NCBI RefSeq assembly: GCF_900109135.1
Contig: NZ_FNYT01000003.1
Span: 1 to 64,000 of the forward strand
Source of the DNA: Trichococcus ilyis
GTDB lineage: Bacteria; Bacillota; Bacilli; Lactobacillales; Aerococcaceae
DNA: 64,000 nt
Reading direction: 5' to 3'
Positions 45,157 to 52,972 of the stretch are shown here, piece by piece; position 1 is the first letter of the stretch; the number at the start of each line of letters is the position of its first letter. A model generated the notes under the pieces. It made no database searches, was not told the DNA's origin, and worked only from the letters and a program-made list of their open reading frames with translations. The position numbers were made by a program, and so were the translations under genes.

Positions 45157-46185
45157 TTACGCGTTGTCCGCGATGAATTGAACCAATTCTTCTGTATCTT
45201 CCCAGCCCAGGCATGGGTCGGTGATGGATTGGCCGAAGACGGTGCCGTCGTCTTCTTGACGGCCGCCCACCAGGTAGCTCTCGATCATGAAGCCGCGCGC
45301 CATTCTCTTGATGTCCGCGTTCCATGAACGGTTGAACATCGTTTCTTTGACGATGCGGATCTGTTCCATGTGTTGTTTGCCCGAGTTGTCGTGATTCGTG
45401 TCGATGACGATGAACGGATTTTTGTAGTCCCCGCTCTCGTATGCCTTGACCACTTTGACAAGGTCTTCGTAGTGGTAGTTCGGGATATTGTCGCCGTACT
45501 CGTTCAAGCCGCCGCGCAATACGACATGCGCCAACGGGTTGGAGCTGGACTGCACTTCGACGCCGTTATGGATGAATTTTTGCTTTTGTTGGGCAGCGTA
45601 CACGGAATTGAACATCACTTTCAGGTTGCCGCTGGTCGGGTTTTTCATGCCGGCCGGGTGGTCGATTCCGCTGGCTACGAAACGGTGCTGTTGGTCCTCA
45701 ACGGAACGCGCGCCGATTGCATGGTAGCTGACAAGATCATCGACAAAATCCAGATTTTCCGGGTACAGCATTTCGTCAGCTGTCGTCAGGCCTGTTTCCG
45801 TGATGACGCGGTTGTGCAGGCTGCGCACAGCAGCGATTCCTTGGATCAGGTTGCTCTTGCCGGTAGGATCTTGCTTGTGCAGCAAACCTTTGTAGCCGTC
45901 GCCGGTCGTACGCGGTTTGTTTGTGTAGATGCGGGGAACCATGAACACTTTGTCTTTGACTTTTTCCTGCAGTTTCGCCAAACGACGCACGTATTCCATT
46001 ACCGCTTCTTCATCATGGGCGGAACAAGGTCCGATGATCAACAGGATGCGGTCGTCCTTGCCTTCGATGATGTCGTGCAACTCCTTGTCGCGGGCTGCCT
46101 TCATCGCTGTTTGCTCAGGCGTCAGTTTGGATAATTCTTTGACTAATTCGAAATCGATTTTTTCACTCAATGCTTTGAAACTCAT
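45157..46185 (-). CDS. aroF: 3-deoxy-7-phosphoheptulonate synthase (DAHP synthase, class I)
   Basis: First enzyme of aromatic amino acid synthesis, joining phosphoenolpyruvate and erythrose 4-phosphate. The 342-residue length and motifs LLIIGPCSAHDEEAV, YTNKPRTTGDGYKGL and DTNHDNSGKQHMEQ fit the AroG/AroF/AroH type. The start is set at ATG 46185 (GGAGGGATTACT before it). An in-frame extension to 46275 lies inside the T-box leader and terminator, so it is untranslated. No other aromatic gene is adjacent. The isozyme letter in the symbol is a convenience. Confidence 0.95.
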   Translation of the reverse strand: MSFKALSEKIDFELVKELSKLTPEQTAMKAARDKELHDIIEGKDDRILLIIGPCSAHDEEAVMEYVRRLAKLQEKVKDKVFMVPRIYTNKPRTTGDGYKGLLHKQDPTGKSNLIQGIAAVRSLHNRVITETGLTTADEMLYPENLDFVDDLVSYHAIGARSVEDQQHRFVASGIDHPAGMKNPTSGNLKVMFNSVYAAQQKQKFIHNGVEVQSSSNPLAHVVLRGGLNEYGDNIPNYHYEDLVKVVKAYESGDYKNPFIVIDTNHDNSGKQHMEQIRIVKETMFNRSWNADIKRMARGFMIESYLVGGRQEDDGTVFGQSITDPCLGWEDTEELVQFIADNA

Positions 46186-46209
46186 AGTAATCCCTCCATT
46201 TTCTTCAAC

Positions 46210-46480
46210 AAAAAAAGCTTCGTCCATTCCAATTTTCATTGGAAAGGACGAAGCCGTATAGACTCGTGTTACCACCTTTGTTCGCAGACCACTCGCGCAA
46301 GCCTACCTCGATAGGTACATTATAATACCCTAGCGAAATAACGAACGCTATCACCCGTCGCAGCCTACTTGATTCAGTGCGAAGTTCAAAGATGAATTCG
46401 GCTATCTCGCATGTGTGCCTCGCATCGACCGGCACCTTTCTGGTCAGCTAAATAACTTACTACTTCTTATCATCACTTTT
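46210..46480 (-). promoter_or_regulatory. T-box riboswitch upstream of DAHP synthase, probable Phe specifier
   Basis: The minus-strand leader contains the T-box AAAGGTGGTAACACG (46266-46280). It is followed by a terminator with stem GCTTCGTCC / GGACGAAGC and seven T (46210-46254). Stem I shows the usual AGAAAGGTGCCGGT and ATGCGAGGC distal-loop motifs. The specifier side reads GAA-TTC-A, so the likely codon is UUC (46394-46396), phenylalanine. Uncharged tRNA-Phe would stabilise the antiterminator. The codon is read by eye from the GAA-NNN-A pattern and is less certain than the T-box itself. Confidence 0.88.
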
Positions 46481-46495
46481 TATATTGTTTCTCAG

Positions 46496-46524
46496 AATAT
46501 ACTCATTTTTCACGGAAATGTCAA
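46496..46524 (-). promoter_or_regulatory. Promoter of the DAHP synthase T-box transcript
   Basis: Minus-strand consensus -35 TTGACA (46519-46524), 17-bp spacer, -10 TATATT (46496-46501). Confidence 0.82.
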
Positions 46525-46567
46525 ATGATTTTTTGAAAAAAGTGAATGATAGGGTTTTCTTATTCAA

Positions 46568-47944
46568 TTAGTCTAAATCTTTTGCGATTTCGTCTTTGAC
46601 AGTCACGCCTTCCGCTTCCAAACGAGCGATCGTTTCAGCGAATTGCGGCAAGTGTTTTTTGTGCGCTATGAACAATTCATCCATGATGCGTTTTGCAGTG
46701 TTGCCTGAACGGATCAATGGGTTGATCGTGAATGCTTGCAAGGCTGTGCCGTAGTCGCCTGTTACAGCAGCTTCGATCGTCAACAATTCCATAGCTTTCA
46801 TCACTTGCAACCAGCCTTTTTCAGCGGTCGGCAATTCACCGAAAGCAACGTTGCGAGCGCCTTGTGCGCCTACGTAAGCAGTGACTTCGACTACGCAGTC
46901 AGCCGGCAGGTCGGGAACAGCGCCGTCATTTTTAGTTGAAACGACGATTTGCGTGTCTTTGTTGCCGTAGATGGCAGCGATCGTTTCGCAGGCAGCATCC
47001 GAGTAGTACGCTCCGCCACGTTTTTGCAATTGCTCAGGTTTATAGTTCAAGTTCGGATCTTTGTATAATTCGAACAATTCAGCTTCAGTCTGCTTCACTT
47101 GTTGTGCACGTGTGCCTTCGCCGTTGAACTCTTCCAGACCGTGTTCCAGCATTTCTTCTTCACGGTAGTAGTAACGGTGGTATCCGCAAGGGATCATGCC
47201 CATTTGTTCCAATTGTTCTCTGTAGAACGGGATGTCATGGATGTTTTTCGGCAGGCCAGCATCTTTGTCGAACATCGCATCGATCACTTTGTAAGTAACG
47301 TCGTTGCCTTTGTCGTCAGCGACTTTATGCCAGTGGAAGTGGTTCAACCCGGCAAATTTGTAGATCAAGTCTTCTTTTTCAACGCCTAAAGCTTTCGGCT
47401 CAGTCATTGTCGCCATAACCGGAACGTTACACAAGCCCATTACTCTTTCCCATTTGCCGTAGCGTACGACTGCTTCTGTTACCATGCCGCTCGGATTTGT
47501 GAAGTTGACCAACCAAGCATTCGGGCACAATTCTTTCATGTCTTCAACGATCTGCAATACGATCGGAATAGTACGGAAAGCTTTGAACATACCGCCGGCA
47601 CCGTTTGTTTCTTGACCCAGCATGCCATAAGAGAACGGGATGCGCTCATCTTTGATACGTGCGTTCAGCAAGCCGACGCGGAATTGTGTCGTTACGAAAT
47701 CAGCATCTTTCAACGCTTCTCTGCGGTCCAATGTCAAATGGATTTTCACGTCATACGGGGATGCATCCCACATACGTTGCGCCATCGCGCCGACGATTTC
47801 CAATTTTTCTTTCCCTGCTTCGATATCCACCAACCAGATTTCACGGATAGGCAGTTCGTCGTAACGTTTGATGAATCCTTCCATTAATTCAGGTGTGTAG
47901 CTGCTTCCTCCGCCGATAGTTACAATCTTAACGCCTTTTGTCAT
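46568..47944 (-). CDS. GH4 6-phospho-beta-glucosidase
   Basis: A 458-residue NAD+- and Mn2+-dependent glycosidase of family GH4, which hydrolyses phospho-beta-glucosides by an oxidation-elimination route. The NAD-binding TIGGGSSYTPELMEG is at the N-terminus, RVGLLNARIKDE, GQETNGAGG and the metal-site LVNFTNPSGMVTEA with Cys in MGLCNVPV follow. It matches LicH/CelF-type enzymes. It is divergent from the RpiR regulator, with matching operators in both promoters. No PTS gene is adjacent. Confidence 0.94.
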   Translation of the reverse strand: MTKGVKIVTIGGGSSYTPELMEGFIKRYDELPIREIWLVDIEAGKEKLEIVGAMAQRMWDASPYDVKIHLTLDRREALKDADFVTTQFRVGLLNARIKDERIPFSYGMLGQETNGAGGMFKAFRTIPIVLQIVEDMKELCPNAWLVNFTNPSGMVTEAVVRYGKWERVMGLCNVPVMATMTEPKALGVEKEDLIYKFAGLNHFHWHKVADDKGNDVTYKVIDAMFDKDAGLPKNIHDIPFYREQLEQMGMIPCGYHRYYYREEEMLEHGLEEFNGEGTRAQQVKQTEAELFELYKDPNLNYKPEQLQKRGGAYYSDAACETIAAIYGNKDTQIVVSTKNDGAVPDLPADCVVEVTAYVGAQGARNVAFGELPTAEKGWLQVMKAMELLTIEAAVTGDYGTALQAFTINPLIRSGNTAKRIMDELFIAHKKHLPQFAETIARLEAEGVTVKDEIAKDLD

Positions 47945-47966
47945 TTATATCTTCCTCCTCGTTTCG

Positions 47967-47994
47967 TTTACAAGGTTATTATCCATCATGTAAA
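47967..47994. promoter_or_regulatory. Putative RpiR operator in front of the GH4 gene
   Basis: Inverted repeat TTTACA-(16)-TGTAAA. It overlaps a minus-strand -10-like GATAAT with TTGTTA 17 bp upstream. The same arms occur in front of the regulator gene at 48120-48146. Confidence 0.7.
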
Positions 47995-48108
47995 TACCGA
48001 TAACAAGGGTTCTGGATACACTTCAAAACCTTTTTACAAAATTCGCGCAAAATCCGCCTAAATATTCGAATCTTTTTCGCTTTTTGGCCTTTTTTGAGCG
48101 AAATATCG

Positions 48109-48146
48109 TTTACATAACATTTACATTAATCTATAATTTTTGTAAA
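48109..48146 (+). promoter_or_regulatory. rpiR-type promoter with matching operator
   Basis: -35 TTTACA (48109-48114), 17-bp spacer and -10 TATAAT (48132-48137). The inverted repeat TTTACA-(15)-TGTAAA at 48120-48146 covers the -10 box. The 150 bases between the two operators are AT-rich and hold no open frame with support. Confidence 0.7.
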
Positions 48147-48212
48147 TGGAATAGCAATGATTACTGGCAGTTTTGAACCGCTATACATAGAAGAGAAGGA
48201 GCTGTGCCACCT

Positions 48213-49112
48213 ATGCTGATACGCGAAAAAATGGAAACCATCAAGTTTTCCCCGGCTGAAAAGGAAGTCGTGGACTACCTGCTGCGTTATCCGGAAGTGC
48301 TGGACGAAAAGACGATGCAGGAAATCGCAGCCGAAACCTATACCCAACCCTCCACCCTGATCCGCATCGCCAAAAAATTGGGCTTTGACGGATGGGTGGA
48401 ATGCAAAAAAGCCTACCAGGAAGAGCACGACTATCTGACCCGCAATTTCGTCGACATCGATGCCAATCTGCCATTCAAAGCGAACGACTCGATCATGACA
48501 ATCAGCAAAAAGATGGCCTCGCTCGGACAATCTACAATCGAGGATACGCTCTCGCTCATCCACCATGACTCGCTGCAGCAAGCCAAACAGATGCTGTTGA
48601 AGGCAAAACATATCCAAATCTTTGCCACCAACGCCAATATGCTTATCCCGCAGGACTTTGCCCTGAAGATGAATCGGATCAAGCATCACACTGCCGTCTC
48701 CACCATCAAAGGCGAGGACGTCTACACAGCCTACACCTGTCCCGAAGGCACCTGCGCCATCCTGATTTCCTATACCGGCGAAAGCAATGCGATGAAACAG
48801 ATCGCAAACATATTGAAATCTGAGGGCATCCCTACGATCGGAATTACCAGCATCGGTGATAATTACCTTTCGCGTGCGGTGGACTGCTACCTGCCGATCA
48901 CGACGCGCGAAAAACTCTATTCAAAAATCGGCAACTTCACGGTCAACCTTTCCGTCATTTACCTGCTGGACGTCCTGTATTCGATCGTATTTGCCGAAAA
49001 ATACGAGGAAAACCTGGCTCACATGATTCGCATCGGCAAAATAGCCGACAAACGCAAAACCAGTTCGGATATCATGCAGGAGGATACAGGCGGAGGAAAG
49101 ACACCGCACTGA
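48213..49112 (+). CDS. RpiR/MurR-family regulator
   Basis: A 299-residue regulator. Residues 1-80 form the RpiR helix-turn-helix (TMQEIAAETYTQPSTLIRIAKKLG), and residues about 125-255 a SIS sugar-phosphate-binding domain (ILISYTGESNAMKQIANILK). Divergent from GH4, it likely senses a phospho-beta-glucoside or sugar phosphate. ATG at 48213 is chosen over GTG at 48204, which sits too close to AAGGAG. Confidence 0.9.
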   Translation: MLIREKMETIKFSPAEKEVVDYLLRYPEVLDEKTMQEIAAETYTQPSTLIRIAKKLGFDGWVECKKAYQEEHDYLTRNFVDIDANLPFKANDSIMTISKKMASLGQSTIEDTLSLIHHDSLQQAKQMLLKAKHIQIFATNANMLIPQDFALKMNRIKHHTAVSTIKGEDVYTAYTCPEGTCAILISYTGESNAMKQIANILKSEGIPTIGITSIGDNYLSRAVDCYLPITTREKLYSKIGNFTVNLSVIYLLDVLYSIVFAEKYEENLAHMIRIGKIADKRKTSSDIMQEDTGGGKTPH

Positions 49113-49196
49113 CGAAAATTGCCGGAGAACTGATAACGAGTCCGTTTGCAGTATAATGACTTTGCGATATGAAATTTAATCAGTGTAAACAGTATA

Positions 49197-49237
49197 AAAG
49201 CCGCTCCCACTGCGACGAATGGGAGCGGCTTTTATTT
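49197..49237 (+). terminator. Terminator of the RpiR-type gene
   Basis: Stem AAAGCCGCTCCCA / TGGGAGCGGCTTT followed by TATTTTG. Confidence 0.92.
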
Positions 49238-49334
49238 TGAATACGCAATTGATTGTAGGAATTGTCCAATGCCTCCTTGACATGAAGTCCACTCCAGGGC
49301 ATATACTGGACTGAACTGAAACTGGAGGAAAACT

Positions 49335-49922
49335 ATGGAAAAAATACTCTATCTAATGCGTCACGGTGAAACGGAATTCAATGTGCGGAAAAAGATCCAA
49401 GGTTGGTGCGATTCCCCGCTTATAGAAATCGGAATCCAACAGGCAAAAATAGCCGGAACTTACTTTTCAAATAATCAGATCGAAATCGACCATGCCTATT
49501 CTTCCACATCGGAACGCGCTTCGGATACCCTCGAGATCGTGACCGACAACCAGATGCCTTACCAACGTCTGAAGGGCCTGAAAGAATGGAATTTTGGCGC
49601 GTTTGAAGGGGAAAGTGAACACCTGAACCCGCCTATCCCCTACGGCGATTTTTTTGCAAAATTCGGCGGCGAAAGCGAAGAACAAATGAGGGAACGCCTC
49701 GCGACCACCCTAAAAACGATCATGGACACTGCTGATCATAAAAGCGTTTTGGCAGTTTCGCACGGCGCAGCCTGCAGAGGCTTTATGCGAAAGTGGGCTC
49801 AAAATCAACAAGTCGATCAAAAGTCCCGTTTGAAGAATTGCTGCATCCTGAAATTCATCTACAAAGAGGACGAGTTTCATTTGGTCGACATCATCAACCA
49901 TGATTTCAGTAACATTCAATAA
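49335..49922 (+). CDS. Histidine phosphatase family protein (phosphoglycerate mutase-like)
   Basis: A 195-residue cytoplasmic phosphatase-fold protein. The catalytic LMRHGETEFN carries the phosphorylated His. The second His is in LAVSHGAACRGFM, with Arg in SERASDTLEIV and Glu in KEWNFGAFEGE. This matches single-domain cofactor-independent histidine phosphatases of wide substrate range. GGAGGAAAACT precedes ATG. A single gene with its own terminator. Confidence 0.9.
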   Translation: MEKILYLMRHGETEFNVRKKIQGWCDSPLIEIGIQQAKIAGTYFSNNQIEIDHAYSSTSERASDTLEIVTDNQMPYQRLKGLKEWNFGAFEGESEHLNPPIPYGDFFAKFGGESEEQMRERLATTLKTIMDTADHKSVLAVSHGAACRGFMRKWAQNQQVDQKSRLKNCCILKFIYKEDEFHLVDIINHDFSNIQ

Positions 49923-49956
49923 GAAGTTGGCTCAATTCAATCTATACAAATACAAT

Positions 49957-50014
49957 AAAGAGGCTGATTCAGAACCAGAACAGGATTTTCTGGCTTTGAA
50001 TCAGCCTCTTCTTA
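49957..50014 (+). terminator. Terminator of the histidine phosphatase gene
   Basis: Stem AAGAGGCTGATTCA / TGAATCAGCCTCTT with an inner CCAG / CTGG pair, then CTTAT. Confidence 0.85.
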
Positions 50015-50041
50015 TATGGAATTTGAATTTATATTCAGAGA

Positions 50042-50178
50042 TACCCCGCCAAAATTCATTTGGCGGGCTAAAATGTCCGTGGACAACACGAGATTCCCCT
50101 CCAAAACCCATTTGGCGGGGCAAAATGTCTGTGGACAACACGAGATTCCCCTCCAAAACCCATTTGGCGGGGCAAATC
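50042..50178. repeat. Family-3 52-bp tandem array, 2.6 copies
   Basis: Whole-unit direct repeats begin at 50049, 50101 and 50153, exactly 52 bp apart. Each holds a hairpin (CCCGCCAAAA / TTTGGCGGG) followed by the spacer words AAAATGTC, GTGGACAACACGAGATTCC. The last copy is cut off in its spacer. Short frames through it are only the repeat read through. It fills the gap between two terminators. Confidence 0.9.
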
Positions 50179-50190
50179 CACTGTCAAACC

Positions 50191-50226
50191 GCAAAGAAGG
50201 GGCTGCCTCATCTGAGATAGCCCCTC
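50191..50226 (-). terminator. Terminator of nadA
   Basis: Minus-strand stem GGGGCTATCTCA / TGAGGCAGCCCC followed by TTCTTTG, about 20 bases past the nadA stop. Confidence 0.75.
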
Positions 50227-50245
50227 CATTTCAATATTCACCTAA

Positions 50246-51193
50246 TCATCTGACCAAATTCAAAGAAAGTTCCATCATCTTTTCCAATGGACGGAGAGCC
50301 TGCTGCATCAATTCTTCATCCATCATGATTTCCGGTGTCATGGTATCCATCGCATCATACAATTTCTGCAAGGTGTTCCGTTTCATGCTGCGGCATGTCT
50401 GGGTACGCGTCGGCACCAGGAATTCCTTACCCGGAGCTGCCTTCCTCATCTGGTGCAAAATGCCCACTTCGGTACAGACGATATATCCAGGCGCATCATT
50501 CTTCTTCACTTCATCCAACAACACCTTAGTGCTGCCGACTACATCGCCGAGCGCAACAACTTCCGCCTGCGCCTCCGGATGCACCAGCACCTTGTAATCC
50601 GGATTGGCCGCGATCATCTCCTGGACAGCCGCAACGCGGATCTTGTGGTGCACGCAGCAAAAGCCGTCGTGCAGAATGACATTTTTCTCCGGCACCTGGC
50701 TCTTGATGTACGATCCAAGATTGATATCCGGAATGAAATAGATGTTCTTCTGCGGCAGGCTGCGCACGATCTCCAGACAGTTGGAAGACGTCACACAGAC
50801 ATCGCTGTGCGCCTTTGTTTCCGCCGTCGTATTCACATACGCGACAACCGCCAAATCATCGTACTGGGCCTTGACACGCTCGATTTCATCGATCGTTATC
50901 ATATCAGCCATCGGACAACCGGCATTGATGTCCGGCATGATGATCTGCTTTCCTGGGCTCAAAATCTTCGCGCTCTCCCCCATGAAGTTTACCCCGCAGA
51001 AACAGATTGTCTGCTGCGGCGTAGTCTGCGCCAATTTCGCCAACTGATAGCTATCGCCAATGTGGTCTGCCACGTCCTGAATCTCGTCTTGAACGTAAAA
51101 ATGCGCCAGAACGACGATATCCTTCTCCTGCTTCAACCTCTGTATACCCGCGACTAATTCCGCATCGCTCATCTGTGCGTTCATCTTCCCCAT
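50246..51193 (-). CDS. nadA: Quinolinate synthase
   Basis: A 315-residue [4Fe-4S] enzyme that forms quinolinate from iminoaspartate and dihydroxyacetone phosphate on the way to NAD. Cluster and active-site motifs are intact: HFYVQDEIQDVADHIGDS, CFCGVNFMGESAKIL, TSSNCLEIV and RTQTCRSMKRN. Neither nadB nor nadC is adjacent, which is unusual because the three normally form one operon. ATG at 51193 follows GGAGG by eleven bases; an in-frame TTG three bases earlier is also possible. Confidence 0.93.
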   Translation of the reverse strand: MGKMNAQMSDAELVAGIQRLKQEKDIVVLAHFYVQDEIQDVADHIGDSYQLAKLAQTTPQQTICFCGVNFMGESAKILSPGKQIIMPDINAGCPMADMITIDEIERVKAQYDDLAVVAYVNTTAETKAHSDVCVTSSNCLEIVRSLPQKNIYFIPDINLGSYIKSQVPEKNVILHDGFCCVHHKIRVAAVQEMIAANPDYKVLVHPEAQAEVVALGDVVGSTKVLLDEVKKNDAPGYIVCTEVGILHQMRKAAPGKEFLVPTRTQTCRSMKRNTLQKLYDAMDTMTPEIMMDEELMQQALRPLEKMMELSLNLVR

Positions 51194-51226
51194 CAATATC
51201 CTAACCTCCACGGCTTAATTTCCCTT

Positions 51227-51281
51227 TGTCTTGACACCTGTAAACTCACTAAAGATTATCATGCTGAACAAAACCTGTCAA
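51227..51281 (-). promoter_or_regulatory. nadA promoter with possible NiaR operator
   Basis: Minus-strand -35 TTGACA (51276-51281), 17-bp spacer, -10 TAATCT (51253-51258). At 51227-51241, at or just after the start point, ACAGGTGTCAAGACA contains the ACAGGTGTC half-site typical of the niacin-responsive repressor NiaR (YrxA) in Firmicutes. The second half is weak, so this is tentative. The rest of 51282-51328 shows nothing. Confidence 0.6.
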
Positions 51282-51328
51282 TGCTCCCTTTCCATCAAGT
51301 AAAGCCCACCATTATTCCTAGCCGCACC

Positions 51329-51374
51329 AAAAAAAACAGCCGGAAAACGTCAATGACGTCTCCAGCTGTTTTCA
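51329..51374. terminator. Terminator near the 55-residue gene
   Basis: Stem AAAACAGCCGGAAAACGTCA / TGACGTCTCCAGCTGTTTT with T runs on both strands. It probably ends the leftward transcript of the small gene; the 145 bases between them hold nothing else recognised. Confidence 0.75.
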
Positions 51375-51519
51375 TTTCAGTATTCTAATCCCCTAAGTGC
51401 TCCACTGCAGGAGCTCACTTAGTTTCTGTCTGCATCTCATCAGTACCAATTGGTCGCTTTGGGCTACTCGCGAAACAACAATTGTTTGATCAGCTGCAGA
51501 GCTTTCCGCTGACCGGTAA

Positions 51520-51687
51520 CTATTGGTTCGAATCACAGCCGTACAGGCTTTCCATTTTTTCGGTCATTTCATCCGTCAGTACGTTGCTTACAAAAGCACC
51601 GTAGTAGTTTTTCTTCATTTCCATTTCCACTCTAAGATGTTCACATTCTTGTAGGGTCATATCGTTCATATTTGTATATTTTTTCAA
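51520..51687 (-). CDS. Small acidic protein of unknown function
   Basis: A 55-residue soluble, acidic peptide (ends SLYGCDSNQ). A TTG start at 51687 follows AAGGAGGAACCCAA and is preferred to a longer frame to 51747 that has no start signal. An upstream promoter is plausible: -35 TTGACT, 17-bp spacer, -10 TATAAA on the minus strand near 51780. No family recognised. Confidence 0.5.
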   Translation of the reverse strand: MKKYTNMNDMTLQECEHLRVEMEMKKNYYGAFVSNVLTDEMTEKMESLYGCDSNQ

Positions 51688-51859
51688 ATTGGGTTCCTCC
51701 TTGTTAACAAAACTTATGTAATGGGCCGATAGCCGCTGGGCAACCACAAGGCAATTGACTGATGAGATGTACTTACTTTATACAATGAAGTGGACGCTAA
51801 GTCAATAATACTGCTCAGCCAATATTGTTCAAAAAACCGCTTTTTTGTCTATATAATGC

Positions 51860-51907
51860 AAAAAACAGGAAGGCAGCCCTACACCTGATAGGATTGTCTT
51901 CCTGTTG
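51860..51907 (-). terminator. Terminator of the nitroreductase gene
   Basis: Minus-strand stem AACAGGAAGACAATCC / GGGCTGCCTTCCTGTT followed by TTTTG, about 70 bases past the stop. Confidence 0.85.
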
Positions 51908-51978
51908 TATTCGTTGTTCTTTTTGTGTATTTCCGAGCAAACTTAGCCTATTCCAGTTCCGCATCGACCACAAAGGAC

Positions 51979-52644
51979 TCAGTCGATGATTTCCAAGATT
52001 TCATCCAAGGACTGTCTTTTCTTCGGCGTGATCGGTTCATTGCGGTAGCCCAACCCGAGCATATAGGAAACACCGAACTCGTTCAGGTCGACCAGACCTT
52101 TTTCCGACAAGTATTTCTCAACATTGGCTTTGTTGAAGCCTTCGATCGGACAGCTATCGATTCCCAACAGAGCTGCGGTAGTCATCATATTTGCCATCGC
52201 GATGTAGGTCTGCTTGGAGGCCCAATCGTACAAAGTGCGTTCATCCGTCAATTGCTGATTGTTCTTTTGAAAATTGTCGAAATACTGGCTGCGCGGCGAG
52301 TCAATAGCAAATTCCGCGCCGAGCACGTCCTCCACAATGTGTCTGACATGATCACTTTCGATTGTCACATTTTTTCGTGCCAGCGCGATGACGAAATGGC
52401 TGGCGCCATTCAGGCTGTTGACTGCTCCTGCAGCGATCCCCTTCAATCCTTCTTTGATTTCCACATTGTTCACCAACAGGAACTTCCATGGTTCATAGCC
52501 AAAGGAGCTCGGCGATAAACGAGCCGATTCAATGATTGTTTCCCAATCTTCCTCGGCAATTTTTTTCGTCGGATCGAAGGATTTTGTGGCGTAACGGTTT
52601 TGGAACGCTTCGATGATTTGTGCTCTTAATTCAGGTGTCGACAT
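51979..52644 (-). CDS. Nitroreductase-family NAD(P)H-dependent flavoprotein
   Basis: A 221-residue FMN protein of the nitroreductase fold. N-terminal FMN-binding NRYATKSFDPTK, then ARLSPSSFGYEPWKFLLV and a C-terminal MLGLGYRNEP. Members reduce nitro compounds, quinones or flavin; the natural substrate is not predictable. GAGGAGATCCAGTT precedes ATG. It is monocistronic by spacing. Confidence 0.9.
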   Translation of the reverse strand: MSTPELRAQIIEAFQNRYATKSFDPTKKIAEEDWETIIESARLSPSSFGYEPWKFLLVNNVEIKEGLKGIAAGAVNSLNGASHFVIALARKNVTIESDHVRHIVEDVLGAEFAIDSPRSQYFDNFQKNNQQLTDERTLYDWASKQTYIAMANMMTTAALLGIDSCPIEGFNKANVEKYLSEKGLVDLNEFGVSYMLGLGYRNEPITPKKRQSLDEILEIID

Positions 52645-52811
52645 AACTGGATCTCCTCACTTTACATGCTTAAATTGGCAAAAATTGTATATGCCTAATA
52701 TACTACTTTTTTATGGCAGATACAGCAAGGGATGCACATTCAAACAATTCACCCATCCCATATCTGACAGTACTTTCTAGGTCAATCGTAACACACGCAG
52801 TCCATTCTTCA

Positions 52812-52950
52812 GTCATCTCCGATGAAGGACCCGTCGACGGAGATTGATTTCTTGTTTCATTACTATTCTCCGGTGAAAGCTCGCTCGCCGGAGATGCCGG
52901 TGTTTGAAAGACTATTTCTTCCGGCGAAGCGCCCCTTACCGGAGTTCGGC
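52812..52950. repeat. Family-1 hairpin array, three units (array E)
   Basis: Left arms start at 52817, 52868 and 52919, exactly 51 bp apart. Units are CTCCGATGA..TCGACGGAG, CTCCGGTGA..TCGCCGGAG and TTCCGGCGA..TTACCGGAG. The word ACTATT precedes units two and three. It fills the gap between the nitroreductase promoter side and the DapA-like stop; no gene is supported in 52645-52972. Confidence 0.84.
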
Positions 52951-52972
52951 TCTTCCATCAAGCACTGAACTG

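Noticed and set aside
45157-46275. Longer DAHP synthase start at 46275
   Set aside because: The extra codons overlap the T-box and its terminator; a good ribosome binding site precedes ATG 46185 and the shorter product has the family length.
50042-50178. Family-3 hairpins as transcription terminators
   Set aside because: They have no T runs, and separate good terminators already exist on both sides of the array.
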